Assembly: GCF_001399975.1 (NCBI RefSeq)
Contig: NZ_LKBD01000024.1
Span: 1 to 64,000 of the forward strand
Direction of reading: 5' to 3'
Source of the DNA: Pseudoalteromonas sp. P1-9
GTDB lineage: Bacteria; Pseudomonadota; Gammaproteobacteria; Enterobacterales; Alteromonadaceae
Length of the DNA stretch: 64,000 nt
This document shows, piece by piece, positions 18,424 to 27,552 of the stretch. Under the pieces are notes generated by a model, which was given only the letters and a program-made list of their open reading frames with translations, was not told where the DNA came from and searched no databases. Both the position numbers and the translations under genes were made by a program. The first letter of the stretch is position 1. Each line of letters starts with the position of its first letter.

Positions 18424-18528
18424 GACAAGTCAAATATGTGGTTAGGTATAGCGCTGTACGCATAATGCTCAGCCCAAAATAATGATTCGTTATCTAGGTG
18501 AATTAATGAAGCAGCGACTTCTTTTGAA

Positions 18529-18975
18529 TTAAAAACTAAGCGCCATTAATATCGCGTCTTCACGACCAGATTCGCTCGGATAGTAATTTTTACGTACGCC
18601 TGTTTCAACAAAATCAAATGTTGTGTAAAGATGAATCGCAGCTTGATTCGACTGTCGCACTTCTAAAAATACATTCTCGCCATTTGCAGCTTTTACAACA
18701 CCCAACAAATGGGTAAGCATCGCTTTAGCAAGCCCTTTACCTTGATTTTCAGGGCTAACACAGATATCCATCAAGGTATAATCAGGGCCTACTTGCTCTA
18801 AAATATAAAAGCCTTGTAGAGCATTGCTCTGCAAACATCCATACGCACTGTAACGCCCCGACAAACACGATGCCATTAGTTTTTCAGACATAGGAAAAGC
18901 ATGGCACTGCTGTTCAATAGCCATTAAATTATGCAAATAGGTTTGGTCTAATTTTACGATTAAATCTGTTGCCAT
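18529..18975 (-). CDS. rimI: Ribosomal-protein-alanine N-acetyltransferase
   Basis: GNAT-family acetyltransferase that modifies the N-terminal alanine of ribosomal protein S18. About 148 residues, with the RimI hallmarks CHAFPMSEK, the acetyl-CoA loop QGKGLAKAML and the C-terminal RKNYYPSESGREDAILMAL. I chose ATG 18975 (MATDLIV) over 18987. It overlaps the stop of the holD-like gene by 16 bp, the same holD-rimI pairing as in E. coli. Confidence 0.93.
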   Translation of the reverse strand: MATDLIVKLDQTYLHNLMAIEQQCHAFPMSEKLMASCLSGRYSAYGCLQSNALQGFYILEQVGPDYTLMDICVSPENQGKGLAKAMLTHLLGVVKAANGENVFLEVRQSNQAAIHLYTTFDFVETGVRKNYYPSESGREDAILMALSF

Positions 18976-19217
18976 AACGTGTGCCACAATGCTTTCTTTT
19001 GTTCGCCGGTTAATCCAAAATTGTTCACTTTTACTAATCCTGCGCTTATTTCAAAAGGCACATTTAGATCAGTAAAAACTAGCTTAAAGCCGGCTGATTC
19101 TAGCATCAAATTCAGGTCAATTTGTAACTGCGCATTGTATTGCTGGGTTAAATCGTCGCTTTGTTTGAGCTGAAGCAATTCTATATCGAAAAGTGTAGCT
19201 AACCAGTTTGTAACCAT
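18960..19217 (-). CDS. holD: Short HolD-like protein, DNA polymerase III psi subunit
   Basis: An 85-residue protein, much shorter than E. coli psi (137). The assignment rests on its place directly before rimI and on weak likeness: an N-terminal amphipathic stretch (NWLATLFDIELLQL) that could bind chi, and a C-terminal ALWHTLWQQI. The open frame runs upstream through the tRNA-Trp gene to 19358, but that part is tRNA sequence and spacer, so ATG 19217 is the plausible start. Its ribosome site is poor. It may be a reduced psi or only a remnant. Confidence 0.6.
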   Translation of the reverse strand: MVTNWLATLFDIELLQLKQSDDLTQQYNAQLQIDLNLMLESAGFKLVFTDLNVPFEISAGLVKVNNFGLTGEQKKALWHTLWQQI

Positions 19218-19266
19218 AATGACAAAAAGATTAAAAATTGAAGTAGTTAGAAAGCGATAAAAGAAG

Positions 19267-19343
19267 TGGCAGGGGCGACAGGACTCGAACCCGTAACCGT
19301 CGGTTTTGGAGACCGCTGTTCTACCAATTGGAACTACGCCCCT
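19267..19343 (-). tRNA. tRNA-Trp (CCA anticodon)
   Basis: Read on the minus strand, the 77 bases fold as a full cloverleaf: AGGGGCG acceptor pairing with CGCCCCT, discriminator G and encoded CCA. The anticodon loop is TCTCCAAAA (anticodon CCA at 19307-19309) and the T-loop is GTTCGAGTC. It closely resembles E. coli tRNA-Trp, with one extra base in the D loop. It lies just upstream of the holD-like gene, on the same strand. Confidence 0.97.
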
Positions 19344-19525
19344 GCAATGACGTCGCATTATAAGGACTCTTTGCTAAAGGTAAAGAAAAAAATAACATAA
19401 TTCAGTTCAGATGCTCAAAATAACAACAAAATCAAATTTTACAATTGACCAATAATTATATTTGTTCGAAAATTAAGAATTAATTATGAAAAATATACAG
19501 AACGGAGTCTGGAGCTGAGGTAATT

Positions 19526-20545
19526 TTGCAAAAAGATCTCTTAAACTCGGTGGTAAAAATTACACGACACCGCGATGTAGATTCACTTGAATTAAGCTTG
19601 TTGTCTACAATTAGTGAGTTTCTGCAACCAACAGAAGCGGCGCTTTACAAAGACCTTTCGCGTTTTAATGGCATAGGTATAGAGTCGAGTGCTTCTTTAT
19701 TAAGCGACGAACAGGGAAAAATTCACTGGCGTTCACGCGAGATTATTAAAGAGCCGACGAAGGAGCTACAATGCTGCCTTGAGTCTGCCTGCACAATCAG
19801 TTTACAAGACAAATCGGGTAATGAAACACGTTGGATCCCTGTCATGATTGATGACCAAGTATCGGGCGCTGTGTATATTGTCGCTAAACACCTTAATTCC
19901 AGTGAGCAAGTTACACTGAATGCACTCTGTCGTATTTATGAAAACTACTTAACCATTCTTAACGAGAGTGAACGTGATAAATTAACCGGCTTACTCAACA
20001 GACAAACGTTTGAACGCAAGATAAAACAACTGCTGGAAGACCAGTTACACTCGCATAATACGCCACAATTACAGGGCAACCGTAACAAACGTTATGACGA
20101 GTCATCTTGGCTAGCCATTCTTGATATTGACCACTTTAAACACGTTAATGATACCTACGGACATGTATGCGGTGATGAAGTACTGTTAACGCTTGCGCAA
20201 AAAATGCAGCTCTTTTTCCGCTCCAGCGATTTAATTTTCCGTTTTGGTGGCGAAGAGTTTGTCGTCGTATTTGAACCGACAACACTTGAGCACATCACGT
20301 CAAAACTGGCTGAATTCCAGCAATATGTGCGAGACAACAAATTTCCATTTGTCGAACAGTTAACATTAAGTATTGGCTTTTCGAGAATGAGCCCTTACGA
20401 CTTCCCTATTTCGGTGATTGAGAACGCCGACAAAGCGCTTTATGTAGCAAAAAATAGCGGGCGAAACCAATGTGTTTATTACGGCGATATTCTTGATGAA
20501 GATAGCCAAGAACACCCTTCCGCCGATGACGTCGAATTATTCTAA
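19526..20545 (+). CDS. Diguanylate cyclase with GAF-like sensor domain
   Basis: Makes cyclic di-GMP from two GTP. The 339 residues carry an N-terminal GAF-like domain (about 1-145, no membrane segment) and a C-terminal GGDEF domain with GGEEF at about 241-245. The inhibitory I-site RSSD lies five residues before it, so product feedback is likely. There is DKLTGLLNRQTFE at the domain start. The start is TTG at 19526, behind GAGG at 19517. The protein is cytoplasmic and its signal is unknown. It converges on guaA across a shared terminator. Confidence 0.95.
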   Translation: MQKDLLNSVVKITRHRDVDSLELSLLSTISEFLQPTEAALYKDLSRFNGIGIESSASLLSDEQGKIHWRSREIIKEPTKELQCCLESACTISLQDKSGNETRWIPVMIDDQVSGAVYIVAKHLNSSEQVTLNALCRIYENYLTILNESERDKLTGLLNRQTFERKIKQLLEDQLHSHNTPQLQGNRNKRYDESSWLAILDIDHFKHVNDTYGHVCGDEVLLTLAQKMQLFFRSSDLIFRFGGEEFVVVFEPTTLEHITSKLAEFQQYVRDNKFPFVEQLTLSIGFSRMSPYDFPISVIENADKALYVAKNSGRNQCVYYGDILDEDSQEHPSADDVELF

Positions 20546-20551
20546 AACATA

Positions 20552-20580
20552 AAAAATGCCAGCTACTAGCTGGCATTTTT
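20552..20580. terminator. Bidirectional terminator between diguanylate cyclase and guaA
   Basis: A perfect stem AAAAATGCCAGCT / AGCTGGCATTTTT around ACT, with A and T runs on both sides. It serves both converging genes. Confidence 0.93.
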
Positions 20581-20600
20581 ACATCTCAAACTAAGTAGGA

Positions 20601-22175
20601 TTATTCCCACTCAATCGTCGCTGGCGGCTTACCAGAAATATCGTAAACCACGCGCGAAATACCATCGATTTCGTTGATAATACGGTTTGATACTAAACCT
20701 AAGAAATCATACGGTAAGTGTGACCAACGCGCTGTCATAAAGTCGATTGTTTCAACACAACGAAGTGATACAACCCAATCATATTTACGCGCATCACCCA
20801 TTACACCTACAGACTTAACTGGTAGGAAAACGGTGAATGCTTGTGACACTTTATGATAAAGATCTGCTTTGTGTAGTTCTTCAATAAAAATGGCATCGGC
20901 ACGACGTAGTAAGTCACAGTATTCTTTCTTAATTTCACCAAGAACACGAACACCTAGGCCTGGACCTGGGAACGGGTGACGGTAAAGCATGTCGTATGGC
21001 AGACCTAGCTCAAGACCAATTTTACGTACTTCGTCTTTAAATAGCTCACGCAGTGGCTCAACAAGGCCCATTTCCATATCTTCAGGTAAACCACCTACGT
21101 TATGGTGAGATTTGATCACGTGCGCTTTACCAGTAGCTGATGCAGCAGATTCAATTACGTCTGGATAAATTGTACCTTGCGCTAACCATTTAGCATTTTG
21201 ACGTTTGCCCGCTTCTTCATCGAATACTTCAATGAAAGTGTGACCAATTGATTTACGCTTAGCTTCTGGCTCATCAATACCTGCAAGATTCGCTAAGAAA
21301 CGGTCTTCAGCGTCTACTTTAATGATGTTTAAGCCAAATTTATCGCCAAACATATCCATTACTTGCTGACCTTCGTTTAAGCGAAGTAAACCGTTATCAA
21401 CAAATACACAGGTTAGCTTATCACCGATTGCACGGTTAATTAGCATCGCAACGACTGATGAGTCAACACCACCCGATAGGCCAAGAATAACTTCGTCATC
21501 GCCTACTTTTTCTTTAATACGCGCAACGGCATCTTCAATAATTGATGCTGGTGTCCATAACTTTTCACAACCACAAATATCAATTACGAAACGCTCTAAT
21601 AAACGTAACCCTTGGTGCGTGTGTGTTACTTCTGGGTGGAATTGTACACCGTAAAACTTTTTCTCTTCCCAAGACATTGCTGCGTGCGGACAAGTATCTG
21701 TTTTAGCAGACGTTACAAACGTTTCTGGAATTTCAATAACCTTGTCGCCGTGGCTCATCCAAACGTCAAGTTTACCAATACCCTCTTCGATATGATCTTC
21801 AATTGCATCAAATAGCGCACAGTTACCTACTTTTTCAACTTTCGCGTAACCAAACTCTTTTTTATCTGAGCTGTGCACTTGACCACCAAGTTGCGTTGCC
21901 ATTGTTTGCATACCGTAACAAATACCAAGTACAGGTACGCCAGCATTAAATACATACTCTGGAGCGCGCGGGCTATTTTCTTCGGTTGTTGACTCAGGGC
22001 CACCCGATAAAATAATACCTTGCGGGTTAAATTCGCGAATTTGCTCTTCGGTTACATCCCATGCCCATAGTTCACAGTAAACACCGATTTCACGGATGCG
22101 GCGGGCGATAAGCTGAGTGTATTGCGAACCAAAATCTAAAATCAGTACGCGAGAATCATGAATATTTTTGCTCAT
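20601..22175 (-). CDS. guaA: GMP synthase (glutamine-hydrolysing)
   Basis: Converts XMP to GMP with glutamine and ATP, the last step of guanine nucleotide synthesis. The 524 residues match E. coli (525). A class I amidotransferase domain (about 1-205: [18 protein letters not shown], catalytic Cys in [15 protein letters not shown]) is followed by the ATP-pyrophosphatase domain ([11 protein letters not shown]-loop) and the dimerisation domain ending KPPATIEWE. It lies 113 bp downstream of guaB, as in the usual guaBA operon. Confidence 0.98.
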   Translation of the reverse strand: MSKNIHDSRVLILDFGSQYTQLIARRIREIGVYCELWAWDVTEEQIREFNPQGIILSGGPESTTEENSPRAPEYVFNAGVPVLGICYGMQTMATQLGGQVHSSDKKEFGYAKVEKVGNCALFDAIEDHIEEGIGKLDVWMSHGDKVIEIPETFVTSAKTDTCPHAAMSWEEKKFYGVQFHPEVTHTHQGLRLLERFVIDICGCEKLWTPASIIEDAVARIKEKVGDDEVILGLSGGVDSSVVAMLINRAIGDKLTCVFVDNGLLRLNEGQQVMDMFGDKFGLNIIKVDAEDRFLANLAGIDEPEAKRKSIGHTFIEVFDEEAGKRQNAKWLAQGTIYPDVIESAASATGKAHVIKSHHNVGGLPEDMEMGLVEPLRELFKDEVRKIGLELGLPYDMLYRHPFPGPGLGVRVLGEIKKEYCDLLRRADAIFIEELHKADLYHKVSQAFTVFLPVKSVGVMGDARKYDWVVSLRCVETIDFMTARWSHLPYDFLGLVSNRIINEIDGISRVVYDISGKPPATIEWE

Positions 22176-22245
22176 TAGTTGTCTCTTTCTAAAAATCCAA
22201 CAACTCGATTGAAAACGGCAATTTCAATCGGGATACAATTAACTA

Positions 22246-22267
22246 AGGCTAGCAAAAAGCTAGCCTT
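22246..22267. terminator. Hairpin in the guaB-guaA intergenic region
   Basis: AAGGCTAGC and GCTAGCCTT form a perfect 9-bp stem around a five-base loop, 21 bp past the guaB stop. No U-rich tail follows on the guaBA strand, so it is more likely an mRNA-stabilising or partial attenuation structure than a full terminator. Confidence 0.55.
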
Positions 22268-22288
22268 ATCGATAAATAAAAGCGCGAA

Positions 22289-23758
22289 TTAACCTAAACG
22301 GTAGTTAGGAGCTTCTTTTGTGATTTGTACGTCGTGAACGTGCGATTCACCCATACCTGCTGCGGTAACACGTACAAATTGCGGCTTAGTGTTAAGCTCT
22401 TCAATTGTTGCACAGCCCGTAAGACCCATCGCACTGCGAATACCACCAACCTGTTGGTGAATAATGTTAGCAATTGGACCTTTGTACGCTACGCGACCTT
22501 CAATACCTTCTGGTACCAGCTTCTCTTCCGATTTCGAATCTTGAAAGTAACGGTCAGATGAACCTTCTTTTTGGTTCATTGCACCTAAGCTACCCATACC
22601 ACGGTAAGATTTGTAGTAACGGCCTTGATAAAGCTCAACTTCACCTGGTGCTTCTTCGGTACCAGCTAGCATTGAACCAACCATTACCAGTGATGCGCCC
22701 GCAACAAGTGCTTTTGCAATATCACCAGAGAAACGAATACCACCGTCAGCTATAACCGGAATATCACGACCTTTTAAGCCTTCAACGGCATCTGAAATCG
22801 CTGTAATTTGCGGAACACCACAACCTGTTACGATACGTGTAGTACAAATTGAACCTGGGCCAATACCTACTTTAACGGCATTAACACCGGCATCAGCAAG
22901 TGCTACTGCACCTTCAGCTGTTGCAACGTTACCTGCAACGATTTGTAAATCAGGGAAAGCTTCGCGCGTTGCCTTTACGCGGTCGATAACACCTTGTGAG
23001 TGACCGTGCGAAGTATCGATAAGCAGAATATCAACACCCGCTTCAACTAACGCTGCGATGCGCTCATCTGTGCCTGCGCCAACACCAACAGCCGCACCTA
23101 CACGTAAACGACCTTGTTCGTCTTTGCATGCATTTGGTTTATCTTGTGCTTTTTGGTAATCCTTAACAGTAATCATGCCTTTAAGTTTAAAGTCATCATT
23201 AACAACTAAGATTTTTTCGATACGGTGCTCATGCATTAGGCCTAAAATCGTTTCACGATCTGCGCCTTCTTTTACTGTTACCAGCTGTTCTTTCTTAGTC
23301 ATTACTGTAGAAACAGGTTGGTCTAGCTTTGTTTCAAAACGCATATCGCGGCTTGTTACAATACCAACTAGGTTGTTTTCAGTATCAACAACAGGGAAAC
23401 CTGAGAAACCTTTATCGTGTGCTAATTGAAGTGCACCGGCAATTGTCAGGTCTGCAGTAACAGTAACTGGGTGAGAAACAATGCCCGCCTCATACGTTTT
23501 AACTTTACGTACATTGGCAGCTTGCTCTGCAATTGTCATGTTCTTGTGAATGAAACCAAGACCACCTTCTTGCGCTAACGCAATCGCTAAACGTGCTTCA
23601 GTAACTGTATCCATAGATGCAGAAACGATTGGCAGATTTAGTTCAATTGTTTTCGTTAGACGAGTTTTAAGGTTAGCTGTATGTGGTAATACAGTTGAGT
23701 GGCCTGGTACTAATAGTACGTCATCAAAGGTTAAAGCTTCTTTAGCGATCCTAAGCAT
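22289..23758 (-). CDS. guaB: Inosine-5'-monophosphate dehydrogenase
   Basis: Oxidises IMP to XMP with NAD, the committed step to GMP. The protein has 489 residues from ATG 23758, which sits 6 bases after GAGAAG; the frame itself opens two codons earlier. The TIM barrel is interrupted by two CBS domains (about 93-205). The catalytic loop [16 protein letters not shown] holds the active-site Cys, and the flap contains [10 protein letters not shown]. It is the first gene of guaBA and is divergent from xseA, with about 130 bp between the starts. Confidence 0.98.
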   Translation of the reverse strand: MLRIAKEALTFDDVLLVPGHSTVLPHTANLKTRLTKTIELNLPIVSASMDTVTEARLAIALAQEGGLGFIHKNMTIAEQAANVRKVKTYEAGIVSHPVTVTADLTIAGALQLAHDKGFSGFPVVDTENNLVGIVTSRDMRFETKLDQPVSTVMTKKEQLVTVKEGADRETILGLMHEHRIEKILVVNDDFKLKGMITVKDYQKAQDKPNACKDEQGRLRVGAAVGVGAGTDERIAALVEAGVDILLIDTSHGHSQGVIDRVKATREAFPDLQIVAGNVATAEGAVALADAGVNAVKVGIGPGSICTTRIVTGCGVPQITAISDAVEGLKGRDIPVIADGGIRFSGDIAKALVAGASLVMVGSMLAGTEEAPGEVELYQGRYYKSYRGMGSLGAMNQKEGSSDRYFQDSKSEEKLVPEGIEGRVAYKGPIANIIHQQVGGIRSAMGLTGCATIEELNTKPQFVRVTAAGMGESHVHDVQITKEAPNYRLG

Positions 23759-23889
23759 TTGCAACTTCTCATGATATCTGTGGGTGTAGGGAGTTGCGGG
23801 TGGATTTTATCAGCGAATTTCATTCTAGTAAAATAAAATTTAATGTTTTGTGGTAGAATATTTTCCATTCAGCGCTAAATCATACTGTT

Positions 23890-25242
23890 ATGTTGCAAAA
23901 TCAGATACAAAAAGTTTATACCGTTTCCTTGCTCAATAAAGAGATACGCTACTTACTCGAACAAAATTTCTTTTCATTGCAACTCACAGGAGAAATATCT
24001 AATTTTATTTCGCCGAGTTCTGGCCATTGGTATTTCAGTTTAAAAGACGATAACGCACAAATTCGCGCAGCCATGTGGCGCGGTAATAATAGAAGTGCCA
24101 CTTTTAAACCAAAAAATGGCGACCAAGTACTGGTGCGTGCTCGCGTATCACTTTATGAACCTCGCGGTGATTATCAACTTATTGTGGAGCACATCGAGCC
24201 TGCAGGTGAAGGTCAGTTAAAACAACAGTTTGACGCGCTTAAAATGCAACTTGCTGGCGAAGGTTTATTTGCCAGTGAATTTAAAAGGCCCCTGCCTAAT
24301 AATATTCGCCGTTTAGGGGTTATTACTTCACCTACTGGCGCTGCAATTAAAGATATTCTCAGCGTACTGGAAAAGCGCGCGCCACAACTTGAGGTGGTAA
24401 TTTACCCTGCACTGGTGCAAGGAAATGAAGCGCATTTACAGCTTATTGAACAATTACAGCGTGCTAATCAGCGCAATGAAGTGGATGTCATTATTCTGGG
24501 CCGCGGCGGCGGCTCAATGGAAGATTTATTGTGCTTTAACCACGAAATGCTCGCACGTGCTATTTTCGCGTCTGAGCTTCCTGTAGTAAGCGCTGTTGGT
24601 CATGAAATTGATACGACTATTTCAGATTATGTTGCGGACTTACGTGCAGCAACACCATCGCAAGCGGCCGAAATTGTTAGTCCAGATAAAAATCACTTAG
24701 CTCAAAACATCGATGTGCTACAAAATCGATTGCACCACTTTATGGCAAAACGACTGCAAAGTGCAGCACACAGCTACCAAGTACTTGAACAACGTTTGCT
24801 GCGTTACCACCCTAGTAACCAATTAAATCAGCAATCTCAGTTACGAGATGAGCTTGAAATGCGCTTGCTCAACAGTATTCAACGAAAATTAGAGCAAGCA
24901 AAGTATGCACAACATACATTACAAAATAGACTCGAAAAAGCCACGCCCGAAAAGCGTTTAAGCCATGCGCAGCAACAGTTGCACAATCTGGTTAGCAGGC
25001 TTCAAACCAGTCAAGCAAAGCAATTAGAGTGTGCAGAAAAACAACTTGCGGTATTGGCGGCAAAACTCAATGCTACCAGCCCACTTGCGGTATTAGCGCG
25101 CGGCTACTCAATGACGCAAAAAAATTCTAGCGTGGTCACCTCTGTCTCTCAAATTACTGAAGGCGACAACATTGTCACGCAATTTGCCGATGGTACTGTT
25201 ACCAGTAAAGTCTCACATGTGAGTGCTAACAATGATCAATAA
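23890..25242 (+). CDS. xseA: Exodeoxyribonuclease VII large subunit
   Basis: Large subunit of the single-strand-specific exonuclease VII that trims ssDNA in repair. The 450 residues match the family (E. coli 456). An N-terminal OB fold (about 1-100, ISNFISPSSGHWYFSLKD) is followed by the catalytic core with GVITSPTGAAIKDIL and LGRGGGSMEDLLCFN, ending in SAVGHEIDTTISDYVADLRAATPSQAAE, then a long coiled coil. The small subunit xseB is not in this window. The end overlaps the Gre-like gene by 11 bp. Confidence 0.97.
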   Translation: MLQNQIQKVYTVSLLNKEIRYLLEQNFFSLQLTGEISNFISPSSGHWYFSLKDDNAQIRAAMWRGNNRSATFKPKNGDQVLVRARVSLYEPRGDYQLIVEHIEPAGEGQLKQQFDALKMQLAGEGLFASEFKRPLPNNIRRLGVITSPTGAAIKDILSVLEKRAPQLEVVIYPALVQGNEAHLQLIEQLQRANQRNEVDVIILGRGGGSMEDLLCFNHEMLARAIFASELPVVSAVGHEIDTTISDYVADLRAATPSQAAEIVSPDKNHLAQNIDVLQNRLHHFMAKRLQSAAHSYQVLEQRLLRYHPSNQLNQQSQLRDELEMRLLNSIQRKLEQAKYAQHTLQNRLEKATPEKRLSHAQQQLHNLVSRLQTSQAKQLECAEKQLAVLAAKLNATSPLAVLARGYSMTQKNSSVVTSVSQITEGDNIVTQFADGTVTSKVSHVSANNDQ

Positions 25243-25708
25243 ACCACTCATCAAACAGGCCCTTATTGAGCAGCTAGAAGCGAGCTTGGCAGTTGCAGTG
25301 CAATCTGCAAAACACGCACATCAAGATGCCACTCACGAGCAAAGTAAGGCCGAAACCCAATACGACAGCCTCGGCATCGAGATGGCTTACTTAGCTGAAG
25401 GGCAAAGTAAACGCATTGAAGCGCTTAGACAAGAAATTCAGGTACTTAAAGAATCGATAGAGCCAATTAGCAACCAGAAAATACAACTAGGCAATTTAGT
25501 TAAGCTCGAAAACTGTGACGATGAAAGTGTGTTATGGGTTTATATTTTAGCCGTTGCAGGTGGTAACAAAGTCACTTTAAATAATGTTGATATTCAAATT
25601 GTTACACCAAGTGCGCCGATTGCTAAAAAGCTACTAAAGCAATCGATTGAGGATATTGTTAGCTTTGACTGGCAAGCAACTGAGTATGAGATTATCGAAG
25701 TTGTTTGA
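25232..25708 (+). CDS. GreA/GreB-like transcript factor homologue
   Basis: A 158-residue protein with an N-terminal coiled coil (about 3-78) and a C-terminal FKBP-like GreA/GreB domain (IQLGNLVKLENCDDES to SAPIAKKLLKQSIEDIV, ending EYEIIEVV). Gre factors enter the RNA polymerase secondary channel. By eye the tip region reads QSKAETQYDS where GreA has GDLKENAEY, so the first catalytic acid seems replaced. It may therefore regulate RNA polymerase without RNA cleavage. ATG 25232 overlaps the xseA end; a GTG at 25223 is the alternative. Confidence 0.8.
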   Translation: MINKPLIKQALIEQLEASLAVAVQSAKHAHQDATHEQSKAETQYDSLGIEMAYLAEGQSKRIEALRQEIQVLKESIEPISNQKIQLGNLVKLENCDDESVLWVYILAVAGGNKVTLNNVDIQIVTPSAPIAKKLLKQSIEDIVSFDWQATEYEIIEVV

Positions 25709-25767
25709 GTCTTATTAATAAGTGTGTTTTTATTTAAACTATAAGTGTTATCGATTGGTGTAACCTG

Positions 25768-26619
25768 ATGTATCGCATATCCTTTTTTGTTGTATTGATG
25801 ACTATTTTCCTACCAGCGTTTAGCTGTGAGATAACGATGGGCTACCGTACCAGTGCAAGATTACCACTTATCGCTGCAATGCCATCGAATCAAGGGCTAT
25901 ACAAAGCTATATTTGAGCGTGCTGCGCAAAATATTAACTGCAAGTTAGTCATAAAGCGTGCGCCAAAAAAACGCATAATCAAACTGCTTAATGAAGGTGC
26001 CATCGACTTTTATCCCGGTTATGGCTTTAATCAGGCGCGCAGTGAGTTTACTCATTTTTTCGAAAATGGCCTCACTAGTCATAGCGTCGTGATCACACAC
26101 CGAGATGTTGCCAAAATAGATAATTTAGAACAACTGGAAAACAAAATTCTGCTAAAACCCTATGGTGGCAGAAAATCGGCCATTGAAGAACGAAATATAT
26201 TGGTGCGGTACGGGCAAGATTTAGGCATTGCTGATGCAATCAAAGTAATTGAAAAAAAGCAGGCTGACTTTTTTATTTACAATAAAGCGTCGATTGATTA
26301 CTACCTAGCACAGCAGCCAAATGCACAGATTAAAATTCACGATTGCTGTTATTTAGCAAAAGCAATGCATTTTGGCTTTTCTAGAAAGTCGAAGCACTAT
26401 GAATCGTCGCTCAACCCAAACTACTTGCCAGAGCAAGCTGTGTCGGTCAACAACGTACCTTATTTGGTAAATGAAGGAACTGTTGCCAGCGCATTCGCTA
26501 ACGCGGTGAAAGCACTGGCCAAAAATGGAGTAATTAAACAGTTAGAGCAGCAATATTACAGTGCAGCACTCGACAGTGAACAACCTGCTTCTTCGGACAT
26601 ATCAGCAACAAAACATTGA
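25768..26619 (+). CDS. Periplasmic solute-binding protein, family 3
   Basis: A 283-residue protein with a signal peptide (FFVVLMTIFLPAFSC) and two lobes typical of SBP_bac_3 (MGYRTSARLPLIAAM at the N-lobe start, then a swap at about 110-120 and DFFIYNKASIDYYLAQQP). No transporter genes are adjacent, as is common for orphan proteins of this type in Alteromonadales; the ligand is unknown. Its 3' end overlaps the 3' end of cysE by 64 bp on the opposite strand. Confidence 0.8.
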   Translation: MYRISFFVVLMTIFLPAFSCEITMGYRTSARLPLIAAMPSNQGLYKAIFERAAQNINCKLVIKRAPKKRIIKLLNEGAIDFYPGYGFNQARSEFTHFFENGLTSHSVVITHRDVAKIDNLEQLENKILLKPYGGRKSAIEERNILVRYGQDLGIADAIKVIEKKQADFFIYNKASIDYYLAQQPNAQIKIHDCCYLAKAMHFGFSRKSKHYESSLNPNYLPEQAVSVNNVPYLVNEGTVASAFANAVKALAKNGVIKQLEQQYYSAALDSEQPASSDISATKH

Positions 26620-27377
26620 TCCATGGTTTCTGCAGGGCAACCTATTGTGGTTTTGCCAACCACTTTAGCTGGCACACCGACGACAGTCGTATGCGCATCA
26701 ACATCGGCAATTACAACTGAACCCGCGCCAATTTTCGCATCTTCACCGACATCAATGTTACCCAGTACTTTTGCTCCCGCACCTATTAATACACCGTGAC
26801 GGATTTTCGGATGACGATCGCCTTGTTCATTACCTGTACCACCTAACGTAACTCCTTGTAGAATCGATACGTTATCTTCAATAACGGCGGTTTCACCCAC
26901 TACAATACCGGTTGCGTGGTCAAACATAATGCCTTTACCCACTTTACATGCAGGGTGAATATCGACACCAAATACTTCTGAGTTGCGGCTTTGAATAAAT
27001 TGCGCAAGCTCTTTTCTATTTTGACGCCATAGGCAGTGTGCTAAGCGGTGTACTTGAATTGACTGAAAACCTTTTAGGTTTAGTAGCACGGTTAAGTAGT
27101 TATCAACCGCAGGGTCGCGATCACGTACCGCTTTAATATCGTGCGCAACGTTATCAAGCATGGTGTCGCAATTAACAAATGCTTGATCGAATAACTCACG
27201 GAAAGTGAAAGCTGATACTACCGCATCAGATAATTTATTAGCGACAATAAAGCTTAATGCAGACCCTAGGCACTCATGGTTAAGTACACACGAATAAACG
27301 TGACTTGCCAATAACGGCTCTTTTCTTACTAAGGCTTCTGCTTCTTTACGTAATTCTTGCCAAATTGTATGACGCAT
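26556..27377 (-). CDS. cysE: Serine O-acetyltransferase
   Basis: Acetylates serine for cysteine synthesis in the cytoplasm. The 273 residues from ATG 27377 (MRHTIWQEL) equal the E. coli length, which decides this start over 27392. An N-terminal helical domain is followed by a left-handed beta helix of hexapeptide repeats with DIHPACKVGKGIMFDHATGIVVGE in two parts (catalytic His and Asp) and the C-terminal tail that binds CysK. The stop region overlaps the convergent binding-protein gene. Confidence 0.97.
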   Translation of the reverse strand: MRHTIWQELRKEAEALVRKEPLLASHVYSCVLNHECLGSALSFIVANKLSDAVVSAFTFRELFDQAFVNCDTMLDNVAHDIKAVRDRDPAVDNYLTVLLNLKGFQSIQVHRLAHCLWRQNRKELAQFIQSRNSEVFGVDIHPACKVGKGIMFDHATGIVVGETAVIEDNVSILQGVTLGGTGNEQGDRHPKIRHGVLIGAGAKVLGNIDVGEDAKIGAGSVVIADVDAHTTVVGVPAKVVGKTTIGCPAETMDQCFVADMSEEAGCSLSSAAL

Positions 27378-27552
27378 AACAACACCAATCACTTTAACTA
27401 CTTTTAGCTGTATAGCTTAATTTTAAACGAGTTTAACGCTTTTTGTTAACTTGAGTAAGTAATTAAAGATAAGTTATTAGACTGATTTATTTGCCTTTAG
27501 ATAAATGTGTGCTAGAAATAGTGCCCTTCATAACCAAACGCAGCCTCTAAAT

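Noticed and set aside
19218-19358. Upstream extension of the holD-like gene
   Set aside because: It reads through the tRNA-Trp gene and its spacer, so it cannot be real coding sequence.
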